In this document: one piece after another, positions 12,951 to 27,616 of the stretch
Layout: each line of letters starts with the position of its first letter
Numbering within the stretch: position 1 is the first letter of the stretch
DNA from: Balanoglossus misakiensis
Taxonomy: Eukaryota; Hemichordata
Length of the DNA: 64,000 nt
Reading direction: 5' to 3'
Assembly: GCA_040954595.2 (NCBI GenBank)
Contig: CM082586.2
Location: forward strand, 10,168,001-10,232,000
Translations under genes and position numbers: made by a program
The notes under the pieces: generated by a model
Seen by the model: only the letters and a program-made list of their open reading frames with translations
What the model was told of the DNA's origin: nothing
Databases searched by the model: none

Positions 12951-15900
12951 TTTGGAAGCAACCGTGGAAATTTTAGAACTATCTCTCGATCTACAGAGTA
13001 TAGTGGAAAACTTTCATATGCGCATAGGCCTATCTATGTGTTATGCGCCTCACAACAGAATTCCGTAAATAAACGAGGCTGTTTGGAAGCAAACATGGAA
13101 ATTTTAGAACTATCTGTCGATCTACAGAGTATAGTGGAAAACGTTCATATGCGCATAGGCCTATCTATGTGTTATGCGCATCACAACAGAATTTTGTAAA
13201 CAAACGAAGCGGAGTTTGGAAGCAACCATGGAAATTTTAGAACTATCTCTCGATCTACAGAGTATAGTGGAAAACGTTCATTTGCGCATAGGCCTATCTA
13301 TGTGTTCTGCGCGTCACAACAGAATTTTGTAAACAAACGATGCTTTGTTTGGAAGCAACCATGGAAATTTAAGAACTATCCATCGATCTACAGAGTCTAT
13401 AGTGGAAAACTTTCTTATGCACATATGCCTATCTATGTGTTCTGCGCCTCAAAACAGAATTCCGTAAATAAAAGAGGCTGTTTGGAAGCAAACATGGAAA
13501 TTCAAGAACTATCTCTCGATCTACAGAGTATAGTGGAAAACGTTCATATGCGCATAGGCCTATCATGTGTTATGCACATCACAACAGAATTTTGTAAACA
13601 AACGAGGCTTTGTTTGGAAGCAACAATGGAAATTTTAGAACTATCTGTCGATCTACTGAGTATAGTGGAAAACGTTCATATGCGCATAGGCCTATATATG
13701 TGTTCTGCGCATCACAACAGAATTTTGTAAACAATCGAGGATGTGTTTGGAAGCAACAATGGAAATTTTAGAACTATCCGTCGATCTACGGAGTATAGTG
13801 GAAAACGTTCATATGCGCATAGGCCTATATATGTGTTCTGCGCATCACAACAGAATTTTGTAAACAAACGAGGCTTTGTTTGGAAGCAACAATGGAAATT
13901 TTAGAACTATCTCTCGATCTACAGAGTATAGTGGAAAACGTTCTTATGCGCATAGGCCTCTCTATGTGTTCTGCGCATCACAACAGAATTTTGTAAACAA
14001 ACGATGCTTTGTTTGGAAGCAACCATGGAAATTTTAGAACTATCCGTCGATCTACGGAGTCTAGTGGAAAAATTTCTTATGCGCATAGGCATATGTATGT
14101 GTTCTACGCATCACAACAGAATTCGGTAAATAAACGAGGCTGTTTGGAAACAACCATGGAAATTTTACAACTATCCGTCGATCTACAGAGTCTGGTGGAA
14201 AAGTTTCTTATGCGCATAGGCCTATTACGTGTTCTGCGCCTCACAACAGAATTCGGTAAATAAACGAGGCTGTTTGGAAGCAACCATGGAAATTTTAGAA
14301 CTATCCGTCGATCTACAGAGTCTAGTGGAAAACGTTCTTATGCGCATAGGCCTATCTATGTATTATGCGCATCACAACATAATTTTGTAAACAAACGAGG
14401 ATGTGTTTGGAAGCAACCATGGAAATTTTAGAAATATCCGTCGATATACAGAGACTAGTGGAAAACGTTCTTATGCGCATAGGCCTCTCTATGTGTTCTG
14501 CGCATCACAACAGAATTTTGTAAACAAACGATGCTTTGTTTGGAAGCAACCATGGAAATTTTAGAACTATCCGTCGATCTACGGAGTCTAGTGGAAAAAT
14601 TTCTTATGCGCATAGGCATATGTATGTGTTCTACGCATCACAACAGAATTTGGTAAATAAACGAGGCTGTTTGGAAGCAACCATGGAAATTTTAGAACTA
14701 TCCGTCGATCTACAGAGTCTAGTGGAAAACGTTCTTATGCGCATAGGCCTATCTATGTATTATGCGCATCACAACAGAAATCGCTAAATAAACGAGGCTG
14801 TATTTGGAAGCAACCATGTAAATTTTACAACTATCCGTCGATCTACAGAGTCTGGTGGAAAACTTTCTTATGCGCACAGGCCTATTACGTGTTCTGCGCC
14901 TAACAACAGAATTCCGTAAATAAACGAGGCTGTTTGGAAGCAAACATGGAAATTTTAGAACTATCTCTCGATCTACAGAGTATAGTGGAAAACGTTCTTA
15001 TGCGCATAGGCCTCTCTATGTGTTCTGCGCATCACAACAGAATTTTGTAAACAAACGATGCTTTGTTTGGAAGCAACCATGGAAATTTTAGAACTATCCG
15101 TCGATCTACGGAGTCTAGTGGAAAAATTTCTTATGCGCATAGGCATATGTATGTGTTCTACGCATCACAACAGAATTCGGTAAATAAACGAGGCTGTTTG
15201 GAAACAACCATGGAAATTTTACAACTATCCGTCGATCTACAGAGTCTGGTGGAAAAGTTTCTTATGCGCATAGGCCTATTACGTGTTCTGCGCCTCACAA
15301 CAGAATTCGGTAAATAAACGAGGCTGTTTGGAAGCAACCATGGAAATTTTAGAACTATCCGTCGATCTACAGAGTCTAGTGGAAAACGTTCTTATGCGCA
15401 TAGGCCTATCTATGTATTATGCGCATCACAACATAATTTTGTAAACAAACGAGGATGTGTTTGGAAGCAACCATGGAAATTTTAGAACTATCCGTCGATA
15501 TACAGAGACTAGTGGAAAACGTTCTTATGCGCATAGGCCTCTCTATGTGTTCTGCGAATCACAACAGAATTTTGTAAACAAACGATGCTTTGTTTGGAAG
15601 CAACCATGGAAATTTTAGAACTATCCGTCGATCTACGGAGTCTAGTGGAAAAATTTCTTATGCGCATAGGCATATGTATGTGTTCTACGCATCACAACAG
15701 AATTTGGTAAATAAACGAGGCTGTTTGGAAGCAACCATGGAAATTTTAGAACTATCCGTCGATCTACAGAGTCTAGTGGAAAACGTTCTTATGCGCATAG
15801 GCCTATCTATGTATTATGCGCATCACAACAGAAATCGCTAAATAAACGAGGCTGTATTTGGAAGCAACCATGTAAATTTTACAACTATCCGTCGATCTAC

Positions 15901-18640
15901 AGAGTCTGGTGGAAAACGTTCTTATGCGCACAGGCCTATTACGTGTTCTGCGCCTAACAACAGAATTCGGTAAATAAACGAGGCTGTTTGGAAGCAACCA
16001 TGGAAATTTAAGAACTATCCGTCGATCTACAGAGACTATAGTGGAAAAATGTTTTATGCGCATAGGCCTATCATGTGTTATGCGCCTCACAACAGAATTC
16101 CGTAAATAAACGAGGCTGTTTGGAAGCAACCGTGGAAATTTTAGAACTATCTCTCGATCTACAGAGTATAGTGGAAAACTTTCATATGCGCATAGGCCTA
16201 TCTATGTGTTATGCGCCTCACAACAGAATTCCGTAAATAAACGAGGCTGTTTGGAAGCAAACATGGAAATTTTAGAACTATCTGTCGATCTACAGAGTAT
16301 AGTGGAAAACGTTCATATGCGCATAGGCCTATCTATGTGTTATGCGCATCACAACAGAATTTTGTAAACAAACGAAGCGGAGTTTGGAAGCAACCATGGA
16401 AATTTTAGAACTATCTCTCGATCTACAGAGTATAGTGGAAAACGTTCATTTGCGCATAGGCCTATCTATGTGTTCTGCGCGTCACAACAGAATTTTGTAA
16501 ACAAACGATGCTTTGTTTGGAAGCAACCATGGAAATTTAAGAACTATCCATCGATCTACAGAGTCTATAGTGGAAAACTTTCTTATGCACATATGCCTAT
16601 CTATGTGTTCTGCGCCTCAAAACAGAATTCCGTAAATAAAAGAGGCTGTTTGGAAGCAAACATGGAAATTCAAGAACTATCTCTCGATCTACAGAGTATA
16701 GTGGAAAACGTTCATATGCGCATAGGCCTATATATGTGTTCTGCGCATCACAACAGAATTTTGTAAACAATCGAGGATGTGTTTGGAAGCAACAATGGAA
16801 ATTTTAGAACTATCCGTCGATCTACGGAGTATAGTGGAAAACGTTCATATGCGCATAGGCCTATATATGTGTTCTGCGCATCACAACAGAATTTTGTAAA
16901 CAAACGAGGCTTTGTTTGGAAGCAACAATGGAAATTTTAGAACTATCTCTCGATCTACAGAGTATAGTGGAAAACGTTCTTATGCGCATAGGCCTCTCTA
17001 TGTGTTCTGCGCATCACAACAGAATTTTGTAAACAAACGATGCTTTGTTTGGAAGCAACCATGGAAATTTTAGAACTATCCGTCGATCTACGGAGTCTAG
17101 TGGAAAAATTTCTTATGCGCATAGGCATATGTATGTGTTCTACGCATCACAACAGAATTCGGTAAATAAACGAGGCTGTTTGGAAACAACCATGGAAATT
17201 TTACAACTATCCGTCGATCTACAGAGTCTGGTGGAAAAGTTTCTTATGCGCATAGGCCTATTACGTGTTCTGCGCCTCACAACAGAATTCGGTAAATAAA
17301 CGAGGCTGTTTGGAAGCAACCATGGAAATTTTAGAACTATCCGTCGATCTACAGAGTCTAGTGGAAAACGTTCTTATGCGCATAGGCCTATCTATGTATT
17401 ATGCGCATCACAACATAATTTTGTAAACAAACGAGGATGTGTTTGGAAGCAACCATGGAAATTTTAGAAATATCCGTCGATATACAGAGACTAGTGGAAA
17501 ACGTTCTTATGCGCATAGGCCTCTCTATGTGTTCTGCGCATCACAACAGAATTTTGTAAACAAACGATGCTTTGTTTGGAAGCAACCATGGCAATTTTAG
17601 AACTATCCGTCGATCTACGGAGTCTAGTGGAAAAATTTCTTATGCGCATAGGCATATGTATGTGTTCTACGCATCACAACAGAATTTGGTAAATAAACGA
17701 GGCTGTTTGGAAGCAACCATGGAAATTTTAGAACTATCCGTCGATCTACAGAGTCTAGTGGAAAACGTTCTTATGCGCATAGGCCTATCTATGTATTATG
17801 CGCATCACAACAGAAATCGCTAAATAAACGAGGCTGTATTTGGAAGCAACCATGTAAATTTTACAACTATCCGTCGATCTACAGAGTCTGGTGGAAAACT
17901 TTCTTATGCGCACAGGCCTATTACGTGTTCTGCGCCTAACAACAGAATTCCGTAAATAAACGAGGCTGTTTGGAAGCAAACATGGAAATTTTAGAACTAT
18001 CTGTCGATCTACAGAGTATAGTGGAAAACGTTCTTATGCGCATAGGCCTCTCTATGTGTTCTGCGCATCACAACAGAATTTTGTAAACAAACGATGCTTT
18101 GTTTGGAAGCAACCATGGAAATTTTAGAACTATCCGTCGATCTACGGAGTCTAGTGGAAAAATTTCTTATGCGCATAGGCATATGTATGTGTTCTACGCA
18201 TCACAACAGAATTCGGTAAATAAACGAGGCTGTTTGGAAACAACCATGGAAATTTTACAACTATCCGTCGATCTACAGAGTCTGGTGGAAAAGTTTCTTA
18301 TGCGCATAGGCCTATTACGTGTTCTGCGCCTCACAACAGAATTCGGTAAATAAACGAGGCTGTTTGGAAGCAACCATGGAAATTTTAGAACTATCCGTCG
18401 ATCTACAGAGTCTAGTGGAAAACGTTCTTATGCGCATAGGCCTATCTATGTATTATGCGCATCACAACATAATTTTGTAAACAAACGAGGATGTGTTTGG
18501 AAGCAACCATGGAAATTTTAGAAATATCCGTCGATATACAGAGACTAGTGGAAAACGTTCTTATGCGCATAGGCCTCTCTATGTGTTCTGCGCATCACAA
18601 CAGAATTTTGTAAACAAACGATGCTTTGTTTGGAAGCAAC
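12951..18640. repeat. Tandem duplication of about 3.0-3.2 kb
   Basis: An ACCGTGG monomer at 12961 recurs at 16129 (offset 3,168), with rare variants such as AACGAAGCGGAG and GAAATTCAAGAAC repeated at the same offset. Beyond about 13563 the offset becomes 3,036 (14009 to 17045, 15063 to 18099), because the downstream copy lacks one 132-bp monomer present at about 13563-13694. The correspondence fades near 15600 and 18640. Confidence 0.85.
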
Positions 18641-20200
18641 CATGGAAATTTTAGAACTATCCGTCGATCTACGGAGTCTAGTGGAAAACGTTCTTATGCG
18701 CATAGGCCTCTCTATGTGTTCTGCGCATCACAACATAATTCGGTAAATAAACGAGGCTGTTTGGAAACAACCATGGAAATTTTACAACTATCCGTCGATC
18801 TACAGAGTCTGGTGGAAAAGTTTCTTATGCGCATAGGCCTATTACGTGTTCTGCGCCTCACAACAGAATTCGGTAAATAAACGAGGCTGTTTGGAAGCAA
18901 CCATGGAAATTTTAGAACTATCCGTCGATCTACAGAGTCTAGTGGAAAACGTTCTTATGCGCATAGGCCTATCTATGTATTATGCGCATCACAACATAAT
19001 TTTGTAAACAAACGAGGATGTGTTTGGAAGCAACCATGGAAATTTTAGAAATATCCGTCGATATACAGAGACTAGTGGAAAACGTTCTTATGCGCATAGG
19101 CCTCTCTATGTGTTCTGCGCATCACAACAGAATTTTGTAAACAAACGATGCTTTGTTTGGAAGCAACCATGGAAATTTTAGAACTATCCGTCGATCTACG
19201 GAGTCTAGTGGAAAAATTTCTTATGCGCATAGGCATATGTATGTGTTCTACGCATCACAACAGAATTTGGTAAATAAACGAGGCTGTTTGGAAGCAACCA
19301 TGGAAATTTTACAACTATCCGTCGATCTACAGAGTCTGGTGGAAAAGTTTCTTATGCGCATAGGCCTATTACGTGTTCTGCGCCTCACAACAGAATTCGG
19401 TAAATAAACGAGGCTGTTTGGAAGCAACCATGGAAATTTTAGAACTATCCGTCGATCTACAGAGTCTAGTGGAAAACGTTCTTATGCGCATAGGCCTATC
19501 TATGTATTATGCGCATCACAACATAATTTTGTAAACAAACGAGGATGTGTTTGGAAGCAACCATGGAAATTTTAGAAATATCCGTCGATATACAGAGACT
19601 AGTGGAAAACGTTCTTATGCGCATAGGCCTCTCTATGTGTTCTGCGCATCACAACAGAATTTTGTAAACAAACGATGCTTTGTTTGGAAGCAACCATGGA
19701 AATTTTAGAACTATCCGTCGATCTACGGAGTCTAGTGGAAAAATTTCTTATGCGCATAGGCATATGTATGTGTTCTACGCATCACAACAGAATTTGGTAA
19801 ATAAACGAGGCTGTTTGGAAGCAACCATGGAAATTTTAGAACTATCCGTCGATCTACAGAGTCTAGTGGAAAACGTTCTTATGCGCATAGGCCTATCTAT
19901 GTATTATGCGCATCACAACAGAAATCGCTAAATAAACGAGGCTGTATTTGGAAGCAACCATGTAAATTTTACAACTATCCGTCGATCTACAGAGTCTGGT
20001 GGAAAACTTTCTTATGCGCACAGGCCTATTACGTGTTCTGCGCCTAACAACAGAATTCGGTAAATAAACGAGGCTGCTTGGAAGCAACCATGGAAATTTA
20101 AGAACTATCCGTCGATCTACAGAGACTATAGTGGAAAAATGTTTTATGCGCATAGGCCTATCATGTGTTATGCACATCACAACAGAATTTTGTAAAGAAA
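14004..20200. repeat. 527-bp tetramer and 1,054-bp octamer higher-order repeats
   Basis: A GATGCTTTG-tagged monomer starts units at about 14004, 14531, 15058, 15585 and again at 17040, 17567, 18094, 18621, 19148 and 19675, each step exactly 527 bp. Units at 18094, 18621 and 19148 share the same four-monomer order. Units at 14531, 15585, 17567 and 19675 share a second order that includes an ATGTAAATTTT monomer, so pairs form a 1,054-bp octamer. The same 527-bp spacing appears at 909-1436 and 2167-2694. A rare GACTATAGTGG variant at about 16030 recurs at about 20120. Confidence 0.9.
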
Positions 20201-22589
20201 CGAGGCTTTGTTTGGAAGCAACAATTGAAATTTTAGAACTATCTCTCGATCTACGGAGTATAGTGGAAAACGTTCATATGCGCATAGGCCTATCTATGTG
20301 TTCTGAGCATCACAACAGAATTTTGTAAACAATCGAGGATGTGTTTGGAAGCAATCATGGAAATTTTAGAACAATCCGTCGATCTACAGAGTCTAGTGGG
20401 AAACTTTCTTATGCGCATAGGCATATGTATGTGTTCAGCGCATCACAACAGAATTTTGTAAATGAACGAGGCTGTGTTTGGAAACAACCATGGAAATTTT
20501 AGAACTTTCTCTCGATCTACAGAGTCTAGTGGAAAACGTTCTTATGCGCATAGGCGTATCTATGTGTTATGCGCATCACAACAGAAATCGGTAAATAAAC
20601 GAGGCTGTATTTGGAAGCAACCATGTAAATTTTACAACTATCCGTCGATCTACAGAGTTTGGTGGAAAACTTTCTTATGCGCATAGGCCTATTACGTGTT
20701 CTGCGCCTAACAACAGAATTCGGTAAATAAACGAGGCTGTTTGGAAACAACCATGGAAATTTTAGAACTATCCGTCGATCTACAGAGTCTAGTGGAAAAA
20801 CGTTCATGTGCGCATAGGCCTATCATGTGTTATGCACATCACAACAAAATTTTGTAAACAAACGAGGCTTTGTTTGGAAGCAACAATGGAAATTTTAGAA
20901 CTATCTGTCGATCTACGGAGTATAGTGGAAAACGTTCATATGCGCATAGGCCTATATATGTGTTCTGCGCATCACAACAGAATTTTGTAAACAATCGAGG
21001 ATGTGTTTGGAAGCAATCATGGAAATTTTAGAACTATCCGTCGATCTACAGAGTCTATAGTGGAAAACTTTCTTATGCACATATGCCTATCTATGTGTTC
21101 TGCGCCTCAAAACAGAATTCCGTAAATAAACGAGGCTGTTTGGAAGCAAACATGGAAATTCTAGAACTATCTCTCGATCTACAGAGTCTAGTGGAAAACG
21201 TTCATATATGCGCATAGGCCTATCATGTGTTATGCACATCACAACAGAATTTTGTAAACAAACGAGGCTTTGTTTGGAAGCAACAATGGAAATTTTAGAA
21301 CTATCTGTCGATCTACGGAGTATAGTGGAAAACGTTCATATGCGCATAGGCCTATATATGTGTTCTGCGCATCACAACAGAATTTTGTAAACAATCGAGG
21401 CTTTGTTTGGAAGCAACAATGGAAATTTTAGAACTATCTGTCGATCTACGGAGTATAGTGGAAAACGTTCATATGCGCATAGGCCTATATATGTGTTCTG
21501 CGCATCACAACAGAATTTTGTAAACAAACGAGGCTTTGTTTGGAAGCAACAATGGAAATTTTAGAACTATCTCTCGATCTACAGAGTATAGTGGAAAACG
21601 TTCTTATGCGCATAGGCCTATCATGTGTTATGCACATCACAACAGAATTTTGTAAACAATCGAGGATGTGTTTGGAAGCAATCATGGAAATTTTAGAACT
21701 ATCCGTCGATCTACAGAGTCTAGTGGGAAACTTTCTTATGCGCATAGGCATATGTATGTGTTCAGCGCATCACAACAGAATTTTGTAAATGAACGAGGCT
21801 GTGTTTGGAAACAACTATGGAAATTTTAGAACTATCTCTCGATCTACAGAGTCTAGTGTAAAACTTTATTATGCACATAGGCCTATCTATGTATTATGCG
21901 CATCACAACAGAAATCGCTAAATAAACGAGGCTGTATTTGGAAGCAACCATGTAAATTTTACAACTATCCGTCGATCTACAGAGTCTGGTGGAAAACTTT
22001 CTTATGCGCATAGGCCTATTACGTGTTCTGCGCCTAACAACAGAATTCGGTAAATAAACGAGGCTGTTTGGAAGCAACCATGGAAATTTTTGAACTATCC
22101 GTCGATCTACAGAGTCTAGTGGAAAAATGTCTTAAGCGCATAGGCCTATCGTGTGTTCTGCGCCTCACAACATAATTCCGTAAATAAACGAGGCTGTTTG
22201 GAAGCAACCGTGGAAATTTTAGAACTATCTCTCGATCTACAGAGTATAGTGGAAAACGTTCATATGCGCATAGGCCTATCATGTGTTATGCACATCACAA
22301 CATAATTTTGTAAACAAACGAGGCTTTGTTTGGAAGCAACAATGAAAATTTTAGAACTATCTGTCGATCTACGGAGTATAGTGGAAAACGTTCATATGCG
22401 CATAGGCCTATATATATGTTCTGCGCATCACAACAGAATTTTGTAAACAATCGAGGCTTTGTTTGGAAGCAACAATGGAAATTTTAGAACTATCTGTCGA
22501 TCTACGGAGTATAGTGGAAAACGTTCATATGCGCATAGGCCTATATATGTGTTCTGCGCATCACAACAGAATTTTGTAAACAAACGAGG

Positions 22590-23165
22590 CTTTGTTTGGA
22601 AGCAACAATGGAAATTTTAGAACTATCTCTCGATCTACTGAGTATAGTGGAAAACGTTCATATGCGCATAGGCCTATCATGTGTTATGCACATCACAACA
22701 TAATTTTGTAAACAAACGAGGCTTTGTTTGGAAGCAACCGTGGAAATTTTAGAACTATCTCTCGATCTACAGAGTATAGTGGAAAACGTTCATATGCGCA
22801 TAGGCCTATCATGTGTTATGCACATCACAACATAATTTTGTAAACAAACGAGGCTTTGTTTGGAAGCAACCGTGGAAATTTTAGAACTATCTCTCGATCT
22901 ACAGAGTATAGTGGGAAACGTTCATATGCGCATATGCTATCATGTGTTATGCACATCACAACATAATTTTGTAAACAAACGAGGCTTTGTTTGGAAGCAA
23001 CATTGGAAATTTTAGGACTATCTGTCGATCTACGGAGTATAGTGGAAAACGTTCATATGCGCATAGGCCTATATATGTGTTCTGCGCATCACAACAGAAT
23101 TTTGTAAATGAACGAGGCTGTGTTTGGAAACAACCATGGAAATTTTAGAACTATCTCTCGATCTA
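22590..23165. repeat. Segment duplicated at 42084-42659
   Basis: A run of CAACCGTGG and ATGCACATC monomers, including one with the three-base loss GCGCATATGCTATC near 22929, recurs at an offset of 19,494 bp near 42423. The match ends inside the monomer that follows AAATGAACGAGGCTGTG, where the other copy switches to sequence like 27190-27620. Confidence 0.8.
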
Positions 23166-25885
23166 CAGTGTATAGTGGAAAACGTTCATATGCGCATAGG
23201 CCTATCATGTGTTATGCACATCACAACATAATTTTGTAAACAAACGAGGCTTTGTTTGGAAGCAACCGTGGAAATTTTAGAACTATCTCTCGATCTACAG
23301 AGTATAGTGGAAAACGTTCTTATGCGCATAGGCCTATATATGTGTTCTGCGCATCACAACATAATTTTGTAAACAATCGAGGATGTGTTTGGAAGCAATC
23401 ATGGAAATTTTAGAACTATCCGTCGATCTACAGAGTCTAGTGGGAAACTTTCTTATGCGCATAGGCATATGTATGTGTTCAGCGCATCACAACAGAATTT
23501 TGTAAATGAACGAGGCTGTGTTTGGAAACAACCATGGAAATTTTAGAACTATCTCTCGATCTACAGAGTCTAGTGGAAAACTTTATTATGCACATTTGCC
23601 TATCTATGTATTATGCGCATCACAACAGAAATCGCTAAATAAACGAGGCTGTATTTGGAAGCAACCATGTAAATTTTACAACTATCCGTCGATCTACAGA
23701 GTTTGGTGGAAAACTTTCTTATGCGCATAGGCCTATTACGTGTTCTGCGCCTAACAACAGAATTCGGTAAATAAACGAGGCTGTTTGGAAGCAACCATGG
23801 AAATTTTAGAACTATCTCTCGATCTACAGTGTATAGTGGAAAACGTTCATATGCGCATAGGCCTATCATGTGTTATGCACATCACAACATAATTTTGTAA
23901 ACAAACGAGGCTTTGTTTGGAAGCAACATTGGAAATTTTAGAACTATCTGTCGATCTACGGAGTATAGTGGAAAACGTTCATATGCGCATAGGCCTATAT
24001 ATGTGTTCTGCGCATCACAACAGAATTTTGTAAACAATCGAGGATGTGTTTGGAAGCAATCATGGAAATTTTAGAACTATCCGTCGATCTACAGAGTCTA
24101 GTGGGAAACTTTCTTATGCGCATAGGCATATGTATGTGTTCAGCGCATCACAAAAGAATTTTGTAAATGAACGAGGCTGTGTTTGGAAACAACCATGGAA
24201 ATTTTAGAACTATCTCTCGATCTACAGAGTCTAGTGGAAAACTTTATTATGCACATAGGCCTATTACGTGTTCTGCGCATCACAACAGAAATCGGTAAAT
24301 AAACGAGGCTGTATTTGGAAGCAACCATGTAAATTTTACAACTATCCGTCGATCTACAGAGTCTGGTGGAAAACTTTCTTATGCGCATAGGCCTATTACG
24401 TGTTCTGCGCCTCACAACAGAAATCGGTAAATAAACGAGGCTGTTTGGAAGCAACCATGTAAATTTTAGAACTATCCGTCGATCTACAGAGTCTAGTGGA
24501 AAAACGTTCATGTGCGCATAGGCCTATCATGTGTTATGCACATCACAACAGAATTTTGTAAACAAACGAGGCTTTGTTTGGAAGCAACAATGGAAATTTT
24601 AGAACTATCTGTCGATCTACGGAGTATAGTGGAAAACGTTCATATGCGCATAGGCCTATATATGTGTTCTGCGCATCACAACAGAATTTTTTAAACAATC
24701 GAGGATGTGTTTGGAAGCAATCATGGAAATTTTAGAACTATCCGTCGATCTACAGAGTCTAGTGGGAAACTTTATTATGCGCATAGGCCTATTACGTGCT
24801 CTGCGCCTCACAACAGAATTCGGTAAATAAACGAGGCTGTTTGGAAGCAACCATGGAAATTTTAGAACTATCCGTCGATCTACAGAGTCTAGTGGAAAAA
24901 TGTCTTATGCGCATAGGCCTATCATGTGTTCTGCGCCTCACAACAGAAATCGGTAAATAAACGAGGCTGTTTGGAAGCAACCATGGAAATTGTACAACTA
25001 TCTGTCGATCTACATAGTCTAGTGGAAAACGTTCTTATGCGCATAGGCCTATCTATGTGTTATGCGCATCACAACAGAAATCGGTAAATAAACGAGGCTG
25101 TATTTGGAAGCAATCATGAAATTTTACAACTATCCGTCGATCTACAGAGTCTGGTGGAAAACTTCCTTATGCGCATAGACCTATTACGTGTTCTGCGCCT
25201 CACAACAGAATTCGGTAAATAAACGATGCTGTTTGGAAGCAACCATGGAAATTGTACAACTATCCGTCGATCTACAGAGTCTAGTGGAAAACGTTCTTAT
25301 GCGCATAGGCCTATCTATGTGTTATGCGCATCACAACAGAAATCGGTAAATAAACGAGGCTGTGTTTGGAAGCATCCATGGACATTTTAGAACTATCTCT
25401 CGATCTACAGAGTCTATAGTGGAAAACTTTCTTATGCACATATGCCTATCTATGTGTTCTGCGCCTCACAACAGAAATCGGTAAATAAACGAGGCTGTTT
25501 AAAAGCAACCATGGAAATTTTACAGCTATCCGTCGATCTACAGAGTCTAGTGGAAACGTTCTTATGCGCATAGGCCTATATATGTGTTCTGCGTATCACA
25601 ACAGAATTTTGTAAACAAACGAGGCTGTGTTTGGAAGCAACCATGGACATTTTAGAACTATCTCTCGATCTACAGAGTCTATAGTGGAAAACTTTCTTAT
25701 GCACATATGCCTATCTATGTGTTCTGCGCCTCACAACAGAATTCGGTAAATAAACGAGGCTGTTTGGAAGCAACCATGGAAATTTTACAACTATCCGTCG
25801 ATCTACAGAGTCTAGTGGAAAACGTTATTATGCGCATAGGCCTATATATGTGTTCTGCGCATCACAACAGAATTTTGTAAACAAA

Positions 25886-26680
25886 CGAGGCTGTGTTTGG
25901 AAGCAACCATGGAAATTTTAGAACTATCTCTCGATCTACAGAGTCTAGTGGAAAACTTTATTATGCACATATGCCTATCTATGTGTTCTGCGCATCACAA
26001 CAGAAATCGGTAAATAAACGAGGCTGTTTGGAAGCAACCATGGAAATTTTACAACTATCCGTCGATCTACAGAGTCTAGTGGAAAAATGTCTTATGCGCA
26101 TAGGCCTATCATGTGTTCTGTGCCTCACAACAGAAATAGGTAAATAAACGAGGCTGTTTGGAAGCAACCATGGAAATTGTACAACTATCCGTCGATCTAC
26201 AGAGTCTAGTGGAAAACGTTCTTATGCGCATAGGCCTATCTATGTGTTATGCGCATCACAACAGAAATCGGTAAATAAACGAGGCTGTGTTTGGAAGCAA
26301 CCATGGAAATTTTAGAACTATCTCTCGATCTACAGAGTCTAGTGGAAAACTTTATTATGCACATATGCCTATCTATGTGTTCTGCGCATCACAACAGAAA
26401 TCGGTAAATAAACGAGGCTGTTTGGAAGCAACCATGGAAATTTTACAACTATCCGTCGATCTACAGAGTCTAGTGGAAAAATGTCTTATGCGCATAGGCC
26501 TATCATGTGTTCTGTGCCTCACAACAGAAATAGGTAAATAAACGAGGCTGTTTGGAAGCAACCATGGAAATTGTACAACTATCCGTCGATCTACAGAGTC
26601 TAGTGGAAAACGTTCTTATGCGCATAGGCCTATCTATGTGTTATGCGCATCACAACAGAAATCGGTAAATAAACGAGGCT
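25886..26680. repeat. Tandem 394-bp trimer, two copies
   Basis: The three-monomer order beginning with GCTGTGTTTGGAAGC at about 25886 repeats 394 bp later. I saw no difference between the copies, including the private CTGTGCCTC and GAAATAGGTAAAT variants. Confidence 0.88.
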
Positions 26681-27616
26681 GTATTTGGAAGCAACCATGA
26701 AATTTTACAACTATCCGTCGATCTACAGAGTCTGGTGGAAAACTTCCTTATGCGCATAGACCTATTACGTGTTCTGCGCCTCACAACAGAATTCGGTAAA
26801 TAAACGAGGCTGTTTGGAAGCAACCATGGACATTGTACAACTATCCGTCGATCTACAAAGTCTAGTGGAAAACGTTCTTATGCGCATAGGCCTATCTATG
26901 TGTTATGCGCATCACAACAGAAATCGCTAAATAAACGAGGCTGTATTTGGAAGCAACCATGAAATTTTACAACTATCTGTCGATCTACGGAGTATAGTGG
27001 AAAACGTTCATATGCGCATAGGCCTATATATGTGTTCTGCGCATCACAACAGAATTTTGTAAACAATCGAGGATGTGTTTGGAAGCAATCATGGAAATTT
27101 TAGAACTATCCGTCGATCTACAGAGTCTAGTGGGAAACTTTCTTATGCGCATAGGCATATGTATGTGTTCAGCGCATCACAACAGAATTTTGTAAATGAA
27201 CGAGGCTGTGTTTGGAAACAACCATGGAAATTTTAGAACTATCTCTCGATCTAAAGTTGAAAAGTTTCTTATGCGCATAGGCCTATTACGTGTTCTGCGC
27301 CTCACAACAGAATTCGGTAAATAAACGAGGCTGTTTGGAAGCAACAATGGAAATTTTAGAACTATCCGTCGATCTACGGAGTATAGTGGAAAACGTTCAT
27401 ATGCGCATAGGCCTATATATGTGTTCTGCGCATCACAACAGAATTTTGTAAACAATCGAGGATGTGTTTGGAAGCAATCATGGAAATTTTAGAACTATCC
27501 GTCGATCTACAGAGTCTAGTGGGAAACTTTCTTATGCGCATAGGCATATGTATGTGTTCAGCGCATCACAACAGAATTTTGTAAATGAACGAGGCTGTGT
27601 TTGGAAACAACCATGG

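Noticed and set aside
13302-13730. Longest satellite open frame (142 codons)
   Set aside because: Caused by local length variants that shift frame past the usual stops. It does not start at ATG in the usual monomer position, and the repeated copy near 16470 is shorter.
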